Shown here: positions 21,082 to 30,211 of the stretch, one piece after another
Layout: each line of letters opens with the position of its first letter
How positions within the stretch are numbered: position 1 is the stretch's first letter
Assembly (NCBI GenBank): GCA_045612565.1
Contig: JAZKZG010000065.1
Location: 1-34,080 of the forward strand
Direction of reading: 5' to 3'
From: RGIG9041 sp045612565
GTDB lineage: Bacteria > Bacillota > Clostridia > Oscillospirales > QAKW01
DNA length: 34,080 bases
Notes under the pieces: model-generated
The model's input: the letters and a program-made list of their open reading frames with translations, nothing else
What the model was told of the DNA's origin: nothing
The model's database searches: none
Program-made: the position numbers and the translations under genes

Positions 21082-22281
21082 ATGGCACCACTTAACTATG
21101 CGGCACAGTATGGCCGTGAACTTGCAAACGCTTACCCGTACCTTTCATATTACGGGGACCTTTGGAACGCTGGCGAGTCACAGCGTTTTAAGCCTTTACA
21201 GGGCAAGACGGTTTATATTCCGTCAATGACAACCACAGGAGCAACAGCGGTTAACCGCGACGCAATCGACGGGTCATTTACCCGCAACTTTGACCTCAAC
21301 TGGGAGGCACATACCCTTACAATGGACCGTGAGTGGTCAACGCTCATTGACCCCATGGACATGGCCGAAACCAACGAGGTTGCAACGATCGCAAATGTTA
21401 CACAGACATTTAACCAGTTTCAGAAGATACCCGAACAGGACGCTTACATGTCCAGTAAACTTGCTGGATTTGCGGCACAGTTTGGCGGCGTAGCAACAAC
21501 AACACCCGACGCGTCAAATATCCTTACACTTTGGGACAATGCACTTGCATACATGACCGACCAGCGCGTAAACCGCGACCGTGTACGTTGTAAGGTAATA
21601 CCCGCCGTTTACAAACTCCTCAAAGAGGCAACAGGCATGACCCGCTTTATCGAGGTTACGGCTGGTATCAACAATGTTGACAGAAACATTGCAAAACTTG
21701 ACGGCGTACTTATACAGGAAGTACCCAGCGACATGATGAAAACCGCATACGACTTTACGGTTGGCTTTTCGGTTTCCAACAGCGCGGCACAGATCAACAT
21801 GCTTTTCTATGATAGCATGGCAATCGCGGCTCCTGTAATTTACGATACCTCAATGATCAGTGCACCCACAGCACAGTCAAAGGGCAAATACCTCTATTAT
21901 GAGAGATATTATTATGATGTATTTGCACTCAAACAGCGTATGGCCGGCGTTTATGCACTCCTTGGCGCGTCACCCTCACTTGGTAGCCTCACAGTAACGT
22001 CTGTTGCTGGTACAAAGGCTGGCGAGTCTGTAATTGACGTACAGGGTGCAACCGTTGGCGCGGCTGGCACAACCCTTAAGTATTGCGCAGACGAAAACAC
22101 GGCTGTATCACTTACTTATGGCGCTGTACCCGACGCAACAAAGACATGGGTTGCTATGCCTAATATCCCGTTACCGATCGAGGCCCTTACAGGCTCCAAG
22201 GTAATGACAGTTGCACAGGTCAACAACAACACTGGATTTGTAGTTGCTGGCGGTAGCGCAACACAGGTTGTCGGAGCATAA
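21082..22281 (+). CDS. Major capsid protein with C-terminal Ig-like extension
   Basis: 399 aa, AGGAGG upstream. Residues about 1-300 are the HK97-fold capsid part (ELANAYPYLSYYGDLWNAGES, GKTVYIPSM, VNRDRVRCKVIPAVYKLLKEA). About 305-399 (LGSLTVTSVAGTKAGESVIDVQGA..) is a separate beta-rich domain that could decorate the capsid surface. Codon use differs from most of the genome: ATC for Ile is used freely, consistent with high expression. Confidence 0.93.
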   Translation: MAPLNYAAQYGRELANAYPYLSYYGDLWNAGESQRFKPLQGKTVYIPSMTTTGATAVNRDAIDGSFTRNFDLNWEAHTLTMDREWSTLIDPMDMAETNEVATIANVTQTFNQFQKIPEQDAYMSSKLAGFAAQFGGVATTTPDASNILTLWDNALAYMTDQRVNRDRVRCKVIPAVYKLLKEATGMTRFIEVTAGINNVDRNIAKLDGVLIQEVPSDMMKTAYDFTVGFSVSNSAAQINMLFYDSMAIAAPVIYDTSMISAPTAQSKGKYLYYERYYYDVFALKQRMAGVYALLGASPSLGSLTVTSVAGTKAGESVIDVQGATVGAAGTTLKYCADENTAVSLTYGAVPDATKTWVAMPNIPLPIEALTGSKVMTVAQVNNNTGFVVAGGSATQVVGA

Positions 22282-22291
22282 GGAGGTTATC

Positions 22292-22711
22292 ATGGGACTG
22301 GTAACTTATGAGTTTTATACAAATACATATTACGGGGAGCCAGTTTCGGTCGATGATTTCCCGCGTTACGAGGCAAGAGCCGAGGACGCAATATTGATTC
22401 TGATACACAAAACCAGCGAGGAGGCGGCCGCATTACCAGCGGCCGTACTTGCGTTGGTTGATAAGGCTATATGCGCACAAATTGACTATTTGTTTGAGTA
22501 CGGCATGGGCGTTTCAGTGTTTGGCAAAGAGGCTGGCGGCGGCTTTACCGTCGGCAAGGTGAGTGTAAACAATGGCTCCTCAACGGGTGCCGCTGGTGTA
22601 AGGTCGATGATCGCACCCGCGGTGTACGCTTATTTGGAGCAAACGGGACTACTTAACCCGCAAGTGGAAACAGGAGCCGAGCCTTGGCCAGCGACACGGG
22701 GGTGGTTGTAA
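22292..22711 (+). CDS. Head-tail connector (gp6-like)
   Basis: 139 aa from ATG 22292, AAGGAGG upstream; earlier in-frame codons belong to the capsid shadow. Helical N-terminus (PRYEARAEDAILILIHKTSEEAAALPAAVLALVDKAIC) as in phage DNA-packaging adaptor proteins, with a Gly-rich loop (EAGGGFTVGKVSVNNGSS). Sits right after the capsid gene, TAATG-coupled to the next. Seals the portal after packaging. Confidence 0.78.
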   Translation: MGLVTYEFYTNTYYGEPVSVDDFPRYEARAEDAILILIHKTSEEAAALPAAVLALVDKAICAQIDYLFEYGMGVSVFGKEAGGGFTVGKVSVNNGSSTGAAGVRSMIAPAVYAYLEQTGLLNPQVETGAEPWPATRGWL

Positions 22712-23094
22712 TGTTAACACCAATTCCGTGGAGCATGTTACACGATACAGTCGAGTTTTTGGTCGTAACAGGCATGGACCGTTACCAAAACAAGGTGTAC
22801 GAGAAATACACCGTCAAAAACGTACACATACAGTCGTCAAACGATGTTTATAAGCGTGCAAACGACACCGAGGTACAGTTAAAGGGCATGTTGTTTGTAG
22901 ACGCAAAAAGGAGCACGCCAGTGTTGGACCTTTACGCGTTACAAAAAACAAGCCTTGAAAACGGCGACACAATGCGAGCCATCGTTTACGGCTCGGACGG
23001 TGCCGAGGTGGGCGATTATGCCGTAATAGTCGTTGACGATTTGCCCAACGTACCTGCAACTGGGCGCCATCACTGGGAACTTGGTTTGATATGA
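22711..23094 (+). CDS. Head-closure protein (Minor_capsid_1-like)
   Basis: 127 aa from ATG 22711, start inside the previous stop (TAATG). Beta-rich: IPWSMLHDTVEFLV, KVYEKYTVKNVHIQ, TMRAIVYGSDGAEVGDYAVIVVDDLPNVPATG. Family and position match the minor capsid protein 1 of A118-like phages, a connector stopper. ATGA overlap with the next gene. Confidence 0.78.
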   Translation: MLTPIPWSMLHDTVEFLVVTGMDRYQNKVYEKYTVKNVHIQSSNDVYKRANDTEVQLKGMLFVDAKRSTPVLDLYALQKTSLENGDTMRAIVYGSDGAEVGDYAVIVVDDLPNVPATGRHHWELGLI

Positions 23095-23456
23095 GCGTAA
23101 TAGTAAAAACAGACCGTCAAAAATGGATAAACGCTGTCAATAAAGCGTCGGAAGTAGCGGCGTATGCGCTGGCCGAGCAAATACTGGCCGACAGTGAAAA
23201 CTTTGTGCCATTGCTGACGGACAACTTGCGGGAGTCGGGGCGCGTGGTCCAAGGTGAAAGCGGGACCATGTATGTTGTATGGGACACCGTTTACGCGTTG
23301 TACCAATGGTACGGCATACGCGCAGATGGCACACACCGCGTACATAACTACACAACCGCGGGGACTGGTAAACAGTGGGTCGAACAGGCCAAAAGCCAGT
23401 ACGGCGACAGATGGCGCGATATAGCGCAAAAGGACTTTACGGGTGCACTTGAATGA
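23091..23456 (+). CDS. Tail completion/minor capsid protein (Minor_capsid_2-like)
   Basis: 121 aa. Helical start (RQKWINAVNKASEVAAYALAEQIL), then DNLRESGRV, the residue pattern usual in neck proteins that join head and tail (LxxSGxV), and WVEQAKSQYGDRWRDIAQ at the end. ATGA overlaps with both neighbours. By order it is the second A118-type minor capsid protein. Confidence 0.78.
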   Translation: MSVIVKTDRQKWINAVNKASEVAAYALAEQILADSENFVPLLTDNLRESGRVVQGESGTMYVVWDTVYALYQWYGIRADGTHRVHNYTTAGTGKQWVEQAKSQYGDRWRDIAQKDFTGALE

Positions 23457-23851
23457 GTTTTTATTCGGAACTGATAGACAATATAGCAACAGAGGCAGAG
23501 AAAACCGAGCCATACGCAAACATTGTGTACGGGAGCGACCCGCCCATAAACGGTATATGTATGATACCAACAGGAGTCGGGCCAAGTGATACACACTTAA
23601 ACAAAGGCATGGTTTATGACTTGCCCGTTGTGTTGAACGGTAAAAACGCCGACCAACAGGTATTACTTGATGATTTGACCAAGATACATGCGAGTCTGAC
23701 AAGGCGCACCAGTTATTCAAATATAAGTACGATGGCTTGCCAAGTGGTTGATATTTCGACCACCTCGTTGCCGTCGATCATAGGGCGGGAGCAAAACAAA
23801 CAATGGGTTTGCGGCTCGTCCCTCAATGTCAAATTTTATTGGCGCAAATAA
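23453..23851 (+). CDS. Tail terminator protein (Phage_tail_terminator_3-like)
   Basis: 132 aa, ATGA overlap with the gene before. Starts MSFYSELIDNIATEAEKTEPYANIVYGSDPP, central VVLNGKNADQQVLLDDLTKIHASL, ends SLNVKFYWRK: the alpha/beta plan and final beta strand (..LxVKFYW) of small tail terminators. Caps the tube end that meets the head. Position directly before the tube protein agrees. Confidence 0.78.
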   Translation: MSFYSELIDNIATEAEKTEPYANIVYGSDPPINGICMIPTGVGPSDTHLNKGMVYDLPVVLNGKNADQQVLLDDLTKIHASLTRRTSYSNISTMACQVVDISTTSLPSIIGREQNKQWVCGSSLNVKFYWRK

Positions 23852-23871
23852 AACGAAAGGAAAGCAAAAAC

Positions 23872-24846
23872 ATGAGCACAGCAATAGACGTTGCCAACTA
23901 TGTTAAACCCGAGATCGTGCCCGTATATAAGTATACGGCCGAGATCGACATTACACCCAAAGGTCCGTCAAGGACATGGGCGCCTCTTTGCGCTGGGTTT
24001 AATAACATCAGCGAGGCAATGAACGAAACAATACAGCAATATTTTTTCCTTTGCGGTAGTGGTCACGCTGTAAACTATGTCACAGGTATGGCACCCTCCA
24101 TGACAATGGCGGGCGTGCGTGTTATCGGTGACGCCGCACAGGACTTTATGTTTAACTCCAAATACACCCTCATGTCCAGCCGTGACACGCATTTTCGTAT
24201 CACAAGGACAGCCGAGAACGGAGATAAGCACATTATCAGTGCTAACGTTACATTCTGTAATATGTCGGATATTTCGGGCGGCACAACAGATGGTAGTGCA
24301 ATATCCGTCGAAATGAGGTTTAACGGAGCACCGTACCTTGGTGACGCTTGGGCGGGAGCCGCAACGGCTTACGTTGTTACCCAGTCACTCCTTAACGTTG
24401 ACTCAACATTTGTTGGCGACAGCGTACCGAGTGGAACGTCATTTGATACAACACTTACGGCACAGGAGGGTTATACCCTTGCAAGCGTAGTTGTAACAAT
24501 GGGTGGCGAGGACGTAACAGCCGACGCATACAACCCTGTTACGGGCGTTGTTGCTATCGCAAGCGCAACTGGTAATATTACGATTACCGCCAGCGCTTCA
24601 ATCAACACATACACAGTAACACAGACGTTTACAAACGTAACGTCCGACATTACCGCAACACAGGTTAATTACGGCGACGCTATCAACGGCACACTTACGG
24701 CTGACGGTGGTTACACGATCGACAGCGTTACGGTTGAAATGGGCGGCGTAGATATTACGTCCAGCGCATACGACAGTGGCGACAACAGTATAACCATTGC
24801 AAGCGTTACAGGTAACGTTGTGATTACAGCAACCGCAACCACGTAA
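23872..24846 (+). CDS. Major tail tube protein with two C-terminal Ig-like repeats
   Basis: 324 aa from ATG 23872 (GAAAGGAAAGC upstream; the longer frame is inside the previous gene). Residues about 1-165 are the tube fold (ITPKGPSRTWAPLCAGFNNISEAMNE). Then two copies of a roughly 78-residue beta domain, 168-245 and 248-324, each ending IASxTGN(I/V)xITA and carrying the pair VTxGY-(I/L)xSVxVxMGGxDxT. Such repeats project from the tail tube and bind sugars or cell surfaces in related phages. Confidence 0.9.
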   Translation: MSTAIDVANYVKPEIVPVYKYTAEIDITPKGPSRTWAPLCAGFNNISEAMNETIQQYFFLCGSGHAVNYVTGMAPSMTMAGVRVIGDAAQDFMFNSKYTLMSSRDTHFRITRTAENGDKHIISANVTFCNMSDISGGTTDGSAISVEMRFNGAPYLGDAWAGAATAYVVTQSLLNVDSTFVGDSVPSGTSFDTTLTAQEGYTLASVVVTMGGEDVTADAYNPVTGVVAIASATGNITITASASINTYTVTQTFTNVTSDITATQVNYGDAINGTLTADGGYTIDSVTVEMGGVDITSSAYDSGDNSITIASVTGNVVITATATT

Positions 24847-24863
24847 TAGTTTTTAAGCAAATT

Positions 24864-24895
24864 AGGAGGGCGCTTTCGGGCGCTCCTCTTTATTT
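24864..24895 (+). terminator. Hairpin/terminator after the tail tube gene
   Basis: Left arm 24864-24873 (AGGAGGGCGC) pairs with 24880-24889 (GCGCTCCTCT) with one mismatch and two G-T pairs, loop TTTCGG, then TTATTT. A leaky terminator here would favour tube protein over downstream tail genes. The left arm holds an AGGAGG that is not followed by a start codon. Confidence 0.65.
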
Positions 24896-24917
24896 GCGAA
24901 AGAGAGGAGCACCCCAT

Positions 24918-25319
24918 ATGTATAAGATAAAGCGCAATCACTTGGTCGAGGACTTACAGATCGAGGACAACGGCAAGACGCTTGACCTAAAGGTTGACAT
25001 AAACGTTGACACGATTTTGAAACAGTACAACAAGGCACAGTATCGCATTGCACAGGCCTCACAGGCGGCAAAAGAGGCCGTAAATGAAAAAGACATGGAA
25101 AAGTGCGAGGAGGAAATGGGCAACGCCATATTTGGCTTATTTGAGGTTGTATTTGGCCAAGATCAAACACAGAAGATAGTAGAATTTTACGACAATAAAG
25201 CACTTGAAATGCTAGGAGATATAGCGCCGTTTATTACTGACGTTGTGGCCCCCAAGATACAGGAGGCACAGCAAGCCATCGAGGACCGATATAAGCAAGT
25301 CAGTAAACGCGGCAAGTGA
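24918..25319 (+). CDS. Tail assembly chaperone (gpG-like)
   Basis: 133 aa from ATG 24918, GAGGAG upstream; an earlier in-frame ATG lies in the terminator. Acidic, helical (MYKIKRNHLVEDLQIEDNGKTLDLKVDIN, VVFGQDQTQKIVEFY, YKQVSKRGK). Its place after the tube and before the Gp15/tape measure is that of the chaperone pair. The next gene starts in a GTGA overlap; I see no slippery heptamer, so no frameshift product is proposed. Confidence 0.8.
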   Translation: MYKIKRNHLVEDLQIEDNGKTLDLKVDINVDTILKQYNKAQYRIAQASQAAKEAVNEKDMEKCEEEMGNAIFGLFEVVFGQDQTQKIVEFYDNKALEMLGDIAPFITDVVAPKIQEAQQAIEDRYKQVSKRGK

Positions 25320-25879
25320 AACCATACGAGGCATTGCCCGAGGTAGTCGAGTATAACGGCACGGCGTACGATCTTGATTTGTCGTACGCTGTTTTCTTTG
25401 CCGTTGCTGACATTTTAAAAGACGACAGATTGATGGACGGGCAAAAAGTCGCGCTGGCGCTTGATTTGTTTGTAAAGGACCCGCACCCAGTAGCAAACGA
25501 CCTGTTATCTAAAATTTACGACTTGCTGAAAGACGACAGGCCCAAGAGTGGCGAGTCATACATGGATATTGAGCAAGACTGGCCGTTGATATGTGCGGGT
25601 TTCCAGCAAGCGTACAATATCGACCTATATACGGACAAATCCATACACATATTACGCTGGCAAGCGTTATTACAGGGTTTACCCAAAGAAACCAAGTTAA
25701 TGGATATTATCGGCATACGGGCAATGGAGATACCAGCGCCCAACAAACACAATGCCAAACAAATTGCCGAAATATCCAAACTCAAATCGTTATATGCACT
25801 CAAAAGCACCGCAAAAGACTTTCAAACAGGCCTTGGCGGTCTTTTTGATTTGCTGGAGGCACGCGCAAAAGGAGTTTAA
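25316..25879 (+). CDS. Bacteriophage Gp15-type tail assembly protein
   Basis: 187 aa from GTG 25316. Carries the Gp15 family pattern: start (PYEALPEVVEYNGTAYDLDLSYAVFFAVADILKDD), YMDIEQDWPLICAGFQQAYNIDL, LRWQALLQGLPKETKLMDIIGIR. Second tail-assembly gene before the tape measure, likely a chaperone for it. Confidence 0.88.
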   Translation: MKPYEALPEVVEYNGTAYDLDLSYAVFFAVADILKDDRLMDGQKVALALDLFVKDPHPVANDLLSKIYDLLKDDRPKSGESYMDIEQDWPLICAGFQQAYNIDLYTDKSIHILRWQALLQGLPKETKLMDIIGIRAMEIPAPNKHNAKQIAEISKLKSLYALKSTAKDFQTGLGGLFDLLEARAKGV

Positions 25880-25882
25880 CCA

Positions 25883-27790
25883 ATGGCAGACGTTGGCGTT
25901 GTTAAATATAAAGTCGAACTGGACGACAAGGACGTTGGCAAACAAGCCGATCAAACCAACAGCACCCTTGTGTCGAAGTTTGGCGGCGCGGCTAAAAAGG
26001 TAGGCGCGGCGGCTTTATCCGCAAGTACAGCGGTTGTTACAGCGGCGGCTGGCGCGGCCGTTACACTTACCAAACAGGCGGTCAGCGCATACGCAGACTA
26101 CGAACAGTTGGTTGGCGGCGTTGAAACGCTTTTTGGCGAGGCGGCAGACTATATACAGGGCAAGGCGTCGGGCGCATTTGAAAGCGCTGGATTGTCGGCC
26201 AACCAGTACATGGAAACCGTCACGTCGTTTAGTGCGTCACTTATCCAGTCGGTTGGCGGCGACACACAAAAGGCGGCAGAACTGGCCGACCTTGCCATTA
26301 CTGACATGTCCGATAACGCAAACAAAATGGGGTCCACGATGGAGTCCATACAGGTTGCGTATCAAGGGTTTTCAAAACAAAACTATACAATGTTGGACAA
26401 CCTCAAACTTGGTTACGGTGGAACCAAGGAGGAAATGCAACGCCTGTTAAAAGACGCACAGAAGATCAGCGGCATTAAATACGACTTATCATCATATGCC
26501 GACGTTGTAAGTGCCATACACGTAATGCAAGAAAGTATGGGCATTGCGGGTACAACGGCAAAAGAGGCGTCAAGCACCATAAGCGGCTCACTCGCAATGG
26601 TAAAGTCCAGTTGGCAAAACGTAATTGAGGCCATAGGCGAGGGCGATTTTGAGAAAATATCCGACAACATAAACGACTTTGTTTGGTCGCTGGAAACAGC
26701 GGCGGGCAATCTATTACCAGTCGTTGAGAACGCGTTACAGGGTGTTGCAACCCTTGTAAGTGAACTGGCGCCGCAGATTGCCGAGAAGTTGCCCGAAATG
26801 ATTACGGGAGCGTTGCCGTCGTTGTTGGACGCTGGGGCGACAGCCATAGAGGCGCTGGCGCATGGCTTATTGGAGGCCATACCGTCGCTCATGCCCACGG
26901 TGATGGACGTTATAAAGCAACTGGCGGCCATGATAATTAAAATGGCGCCCGAGATCGTCAAGTGCGGTATTGAGTTGCTGGGCGATCTTGCCATGGGTAT
27001 TGCCGAGGCATTGCCCGAACTTATACCCGCGGCCATCGACGCAATTTTAACCATTGTCGAAACGTTAATTGATAACGTCGACATGCTGGTTGACGCGGCC
27101 ATTGCAATAATTATAGGACTTGCCGAGGGTCTTATTGAGGCATTGCCCAAACTTATCGAAAAGGCCCCCGAGATTGTCATAAAACTGGTTGAGGCCATCA
27201 TAAGGAACGCCCCCAAGATCGTGGAGGCGGCGGCCGAGTTAATATTTATGCTCGTTGAGGGCATAGTAAAACTGTTTGGCAAGATCATAGAGGTTGGCGC
27301 AAACCTTGTAACAAAGGTCAAAGAGGGATTTTTACAAAAGATACAGGACGCGAAAAACTGGGGCCGTGATATTATTGATAACTTTATCAATGGTATTAAG
27401 GAAAAATGGGAACACCTAAAGCAGACCGTTAAAAACGTTGCTCAAAGCGTCAAAGATTTTCTCGGATTCAGCGAGCCAAAATATGGCCCTCTTTCGGACT
27501 TTCACACTTATGCGCCCGACATGATGGACCTTTACGCCAAGGGAATAAACGACAACTTGGACAAGGTCGAAAACAGCGTTGGAAACGTAGCCAAATCAAT
27601 CGCTGGCACGTTTACGGCTGACGTGGGTTATAACTTGCCCGATATAGCGGGTTATGCGTCCGACTTGTCGGCCACGATCACAGCGTCAAACGCAACCGAA
27701 ATAATTGTGCCGCTATCCGTTGACGGTCGGGAGATCGCCCGCGCGTCGGCGTGGTACATGAACGAGCAATTGGCTTGGGAGGCAAGATAG
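25883..27790 (+). CDS. Tape measure protein
   Basis: 635 aa. N-terminus with ASTAVVTAAAGAAVTLTKQAV, then the conserved tape-measure start (YADYEQLVGGVETLFGEAADYIQ..), and a long hydrophobic, heavily helical middle (about 270-480) of repeated Ile/Leu/Ala segments with Pro kinks (LPELIPAAIDAIL, LPKLIEKAPEIVIKL). Determines tail length; using the usual 0.15 nm per residue this fits a tail near 95 nm. The end (GRDIIDNFINGIKEKWEHLK, FLGFSEPKYGPLSDF) is typical. Confidence 0.92.
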   Translation: MADVGVVKYKVELDDKDVGKQADQTNSTLVSKFGGAAKKVGAAALSASTAVVTAAAGAAVTLTKQAVSAYADYEQLVGGVETLFGEAADYIQGKASGAFESAGLSANQYMETVTSFSASLIQSVGGDTQKAAELADLAITDMSDNANKMGSTMESIQVAYQGFSKQNYTMLDNLKLGYGGTKEEMQRLLKDAQKISGIKYDLSSYADVVSAIHVMQESMGIAGTTAKEASSTISGSLAMVKSSWQNVIEAIGEGDFEKISDNINDFVWSLETAAGNLLPVVENALQGVATLVSELAPQIAEKLPEMITGALPSLLDAGATAIEALAHGLLEAIPSLMPTVMDVIKQLAAMIIKMAPEIVKCGIELLGDLAMGIAEALPELIPAAIDAILTIVETLIDNVDMLVDAAIAIIIGLAEGLIEALPKLIEKAPEIVIKLVEAIIRNAPKIVEAAAELIFMLVEGIVKLFGKIIEVGANLVTKVKEGFLQKIQDAKNWGRDIIDNFINGIKEKWEHLKQTVKNVAQSVKDFLGFSEPKYGPLSDFHTYAPDMMDLYAKGINDNLDKVENSVGNVAKSIAGTFTADVGYNLPDIAGYASDLSATITASNATEIIVPLSVDGREIARASAWYMNEQLAWEAR

Positions 27791-28491
27791 TGATTACACA
27801 AAAGGAAATAGACAACGCCACAATGCACATAAACGGCGTCAATATTGCCGATTTTGGCGTGCTGGTTGAGTCAATGAAAGTCGGGGCAATACAAACCTCA
27901 ACGGACGTTTACCAAGGCGTTAATCGTACCAATTTCAACGTTTTAAACTCAACCCAGTACATGCGGCCGTTGTCTGTTAATCTTTTTTACAGTGCGCCCA
28001 CAAGGCGAGAATTGGCCCTCACAAAATCCAAACTGGATAACATGATGGTTGGCAAACTTGAATTGTGGTTGCCCGATGGGTTTTATTACTCGTCGTACCT
28101 TGAAAGTGCGGGCGAGGAAACCATACTTGGAGTCGAACACAACAAAGTCATTGCGCTTTGTGCGTACCAGTTTAAGGGAATAAGGCACGATAAACTGGAA
28201 AAAGTCGAGGCCAACACCGTAATATGCAAATCAACCGTACCGCGTACCGATTGCCGCCTTACATGCACGGCGTCACAGGCGTATGCGTCGTTACAGATCG
28301 ACACGGTTACGATCACGGACGTTGCAAAGGACGACGTATTGGTTGTCGATGGAATAACAGGGCGCATATTGCAAAACGGCGGGTTATGCGCTGGCAATAT
28401 GTCGTTTTTGCATTTCCCGTACTTGGTACCCGAGGAAAACAACCTCACATGTCCCGAGGACTTAACCGTGGAATATTACCCCACATATTGA
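27790..28491 (+). CDS. Distal tail protein (Dit-like)
   Basis: 233 aa from GTG 27790, with GGAGG 7 bases upstream; the preceding frame belongs to the tape measure gene. N-terminal beta domain (MHINGVNIADFGVLVESMKVG, RPLSVNLFYSAPTRREL) as in the hub-forming Dit family, then a galectin-like C-terminal half. Six copies would form the hub at the tail end. Confidence 0.8.
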   Translation: MITQKEIDNATMHINGVNIADFGVLVESMKVGAIQTSTDVYQGVNRTNFNVLNSTQYMRPLSVNLFYSAPTRRELALTKSKLDNMMVGKLELWLPDGFYYSSYLESAGEETILGVEHNKVIALCAYQFKGIRHDKLEKVEANTVICKSTVPRTDCRLTCTASQAYASLQIDTVTITDVAKDDVLVVDGITGRILQNGGLCAGNMSFLHFPYLVPEENNLTCPEDLTVEYYPTY

Positions 28492-28501
28492 GGAGGAGTT
28501 T

Positions 28502-30199
28502 ATGCTTACACTTTACCACAACGGCGAGCAATACCCGCTTGAAAACACGGAGTATTACATACGCGAGTTAGCAAATGGCCTTGACGAGGTCATTTTTAAT
28601 TTGTCAATACACGACCCCATATACGCGATCATTGCCGAGGAGGAAACGGTAACGGACCGCGCGGGACAGACATACAAGGTTAAGCAGATTGACGCGGGAG
28701 CCAATGACGCCAAGATCGTGTGCCAGTTGGATATTGACGACTGGCTCGCAACCCTAAACGTCAATTATAACAGCGATACCAAGACGGTATACCAGCAAAT
28801 AACGGCCGTATTGCCCGTTGGTTGGACTTTAAATGATCGGGCCTTGGTTAATATAGGCCGCACGATTGAGGGCGATTTGACGCCGTATGACGTGTGTGTA
28901 AAGTGTACCAGCGTATACAACGTATACATACGATGGGACAACAAAAACAAGGTGTGCACTATTTACCCCAAGGCAATGGCCGCACCTGTTGGCGCGTTTG
29001 CAACGCGTGAACTCAACTTAAAAGAGATCAATTACAAAGGCAAATCCAACGACCTTGTTACACGCCTTTATGCTTACGGCAAAGACGGAATGAGTTTTGC
29101 GGACATAAACGGCGGCAAGGCATACGTCGATGATTTCACATATACGGATAAGATCATATGCGGCATTTGGCGTGATGAACGTTACACGGTAGCGGCTGAC
29201 CTGTTGGCCGACGCAACCGAGAAACTAAAAATTATGTCGAAACCCGACAGGACGTACGAGTGCTCGATTGTCGACTTACAGGCAACAAACCCCGAGTTAT
29301 ACAACAACCTTGATTTTTCGTTGTTTACCACGGCGACGCTTATTGATGATATTAAGGAGGCCGCGATCGACTATCAAGTGGTTGAGCGCCATATATTCCC
29401 GTATCACCCCGAGCGTAACGAGGTTATTTTCAACAGCGAGCCGTTAAAGATCACGGCAAGCGTGGTTAATATTGCGGACGCATTAGAAAATCCATCTAGT
29501 ACGTTTCAACAGATACAGTCACAGCGTATTGCGAGCGCGACAAACTGGCTGACAAGCGGCGACGGTTACGTGGTTGCCCGCAAAGGCACAAACGGCGAGT
29601 GGAAAGAGTTGTTATTCATGGACACCGACGACGAGTCCACAGCACAAAAGGTTATCCGTATAAATGAAAACGGCATTGGTTTTTCAACTAATGGCATAAA
29701 CGGACCTTATACAAACGCGTGGACCATTGACGGCGCCCTCAACGCTGATTTTATCACGACGGGCACGTTAAATGCTGACCAAGTCAATGTGCTCGGCAAG
29801 ATCATGGCCACAAGCGGTTATTTTGGCGCCGACGCAACGCAAGGCTGGAATATAGGCACCAACAATATATATAACGGCGTAACGTCCGTTAATGGCACCA
29901 GTGGAGCGGCTGGCACATACGTTGGAATTGATGGTATCAGAAACCAAGGCGGCGTGGGTAATGCGGCCCAGTGCACGATCAAGGACGGGGCAATAAATTG
30001 TAACTCAACAATAAACGCCGCTGGTGTATATGCAAACAATATTGTGGGCACAACCGTGAGTGGTACCCATTACGAGGCAAACGGTAGCACGGGCAAGTCG
30101 TCCGACAGTTTCGTATTTACCGCGTATGTAAACGGTAGTCAAAAATCAGTAGGTTTGGTGTTCACGAGAGGCATTTTGACTGGATATGTAACCAGTTAA
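28502..30199 (+). CDS. Tail-associated (Tal-like) baseplate protein
   Basis: 565 aa, AGGAGG upstream. Residues about 1-330 form the conserved Tal/prophage tail hub (LYHNGEQYPLENTEYYIRELANGLDEVIFNLSIHDP, DDWLATLNVNYNSDTKTVYQQI, VVNIADALENPSSTFQQIQSQRI). About 390-565 is an extension of Asn/Gly/Thr-rich beta repeats (INENGIGFSTNGINGPYTNAWTIDG, DFITTGTLNADQV), a common fibre-attached tip. No peptidase motif noticed. Confidence 0.8.
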   Translation: MLTLYHNGEQYPLENTEYYIRELANGLDEVIFNLSIHDPIYAIIAEEETVTDRAGQTYKVKQIDAGANDAKIVCQLDIDDWLATLNVNYNSDTKTVYQQITAVLPVGWTLNDRALVNIGRTIEGDLTPYDVCVKCTSVYNVYIRWDNKNKVCTIYPKAMAAPVGAFATRELNLKEINYKGKSNDLVTRLYAYGKDGMSFADINGGKAYVDDFTYTDKIICGIWRDERYTVAADLLADATEKLKIMSKPDRTYECSIVDLQATNPELYNNLDFSLFTTATLIDDIKEAAIDYQVVERHIFPYHPERNEVIFNSEPLKITASVVNIADALENPSSTFQQIQSQRIASATNWLTSGDGYVVARKGTNGEWKELLFMDTDDESTAQKVIRINENGIGFSTNGINGPYTNAWTIDGALNADFITTGTLNADQVNVLGKIMATSGYFGADATQGWNIGTNNIYNGVTSVNGTSGAAGTYVGIDGIRNQGGVGNAAQCTIKDGAINCNSTINAAGVYANNIVGTTVSGTHYEANGSTGKSSDSFVFTAYVNGSQKSVGLVFTRGILTGYVTS

Positions 30200-30211
30200 C
30201 AGGAGGACAAA

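Noticed and set aside
23070..23720. 216-aa minus-strand frame
   Set aside because: It runs opposite the head-tail joining genes, has no RBS and has the composition of an antisense shadow.
25290..25330. Programmed frameshift joining the tail chaperone pair
   Set aside because: No slippery heptamer near the overlap, and the second gene has its own GTG start in a GTGA overlap.
26413..27390. 325-aa open frame on the minus strand
   Set aside because: It is the antisense shadow of the tape measure gene; Ser/Ile/Thr/Ala-rich low-complexity product and no RBS.
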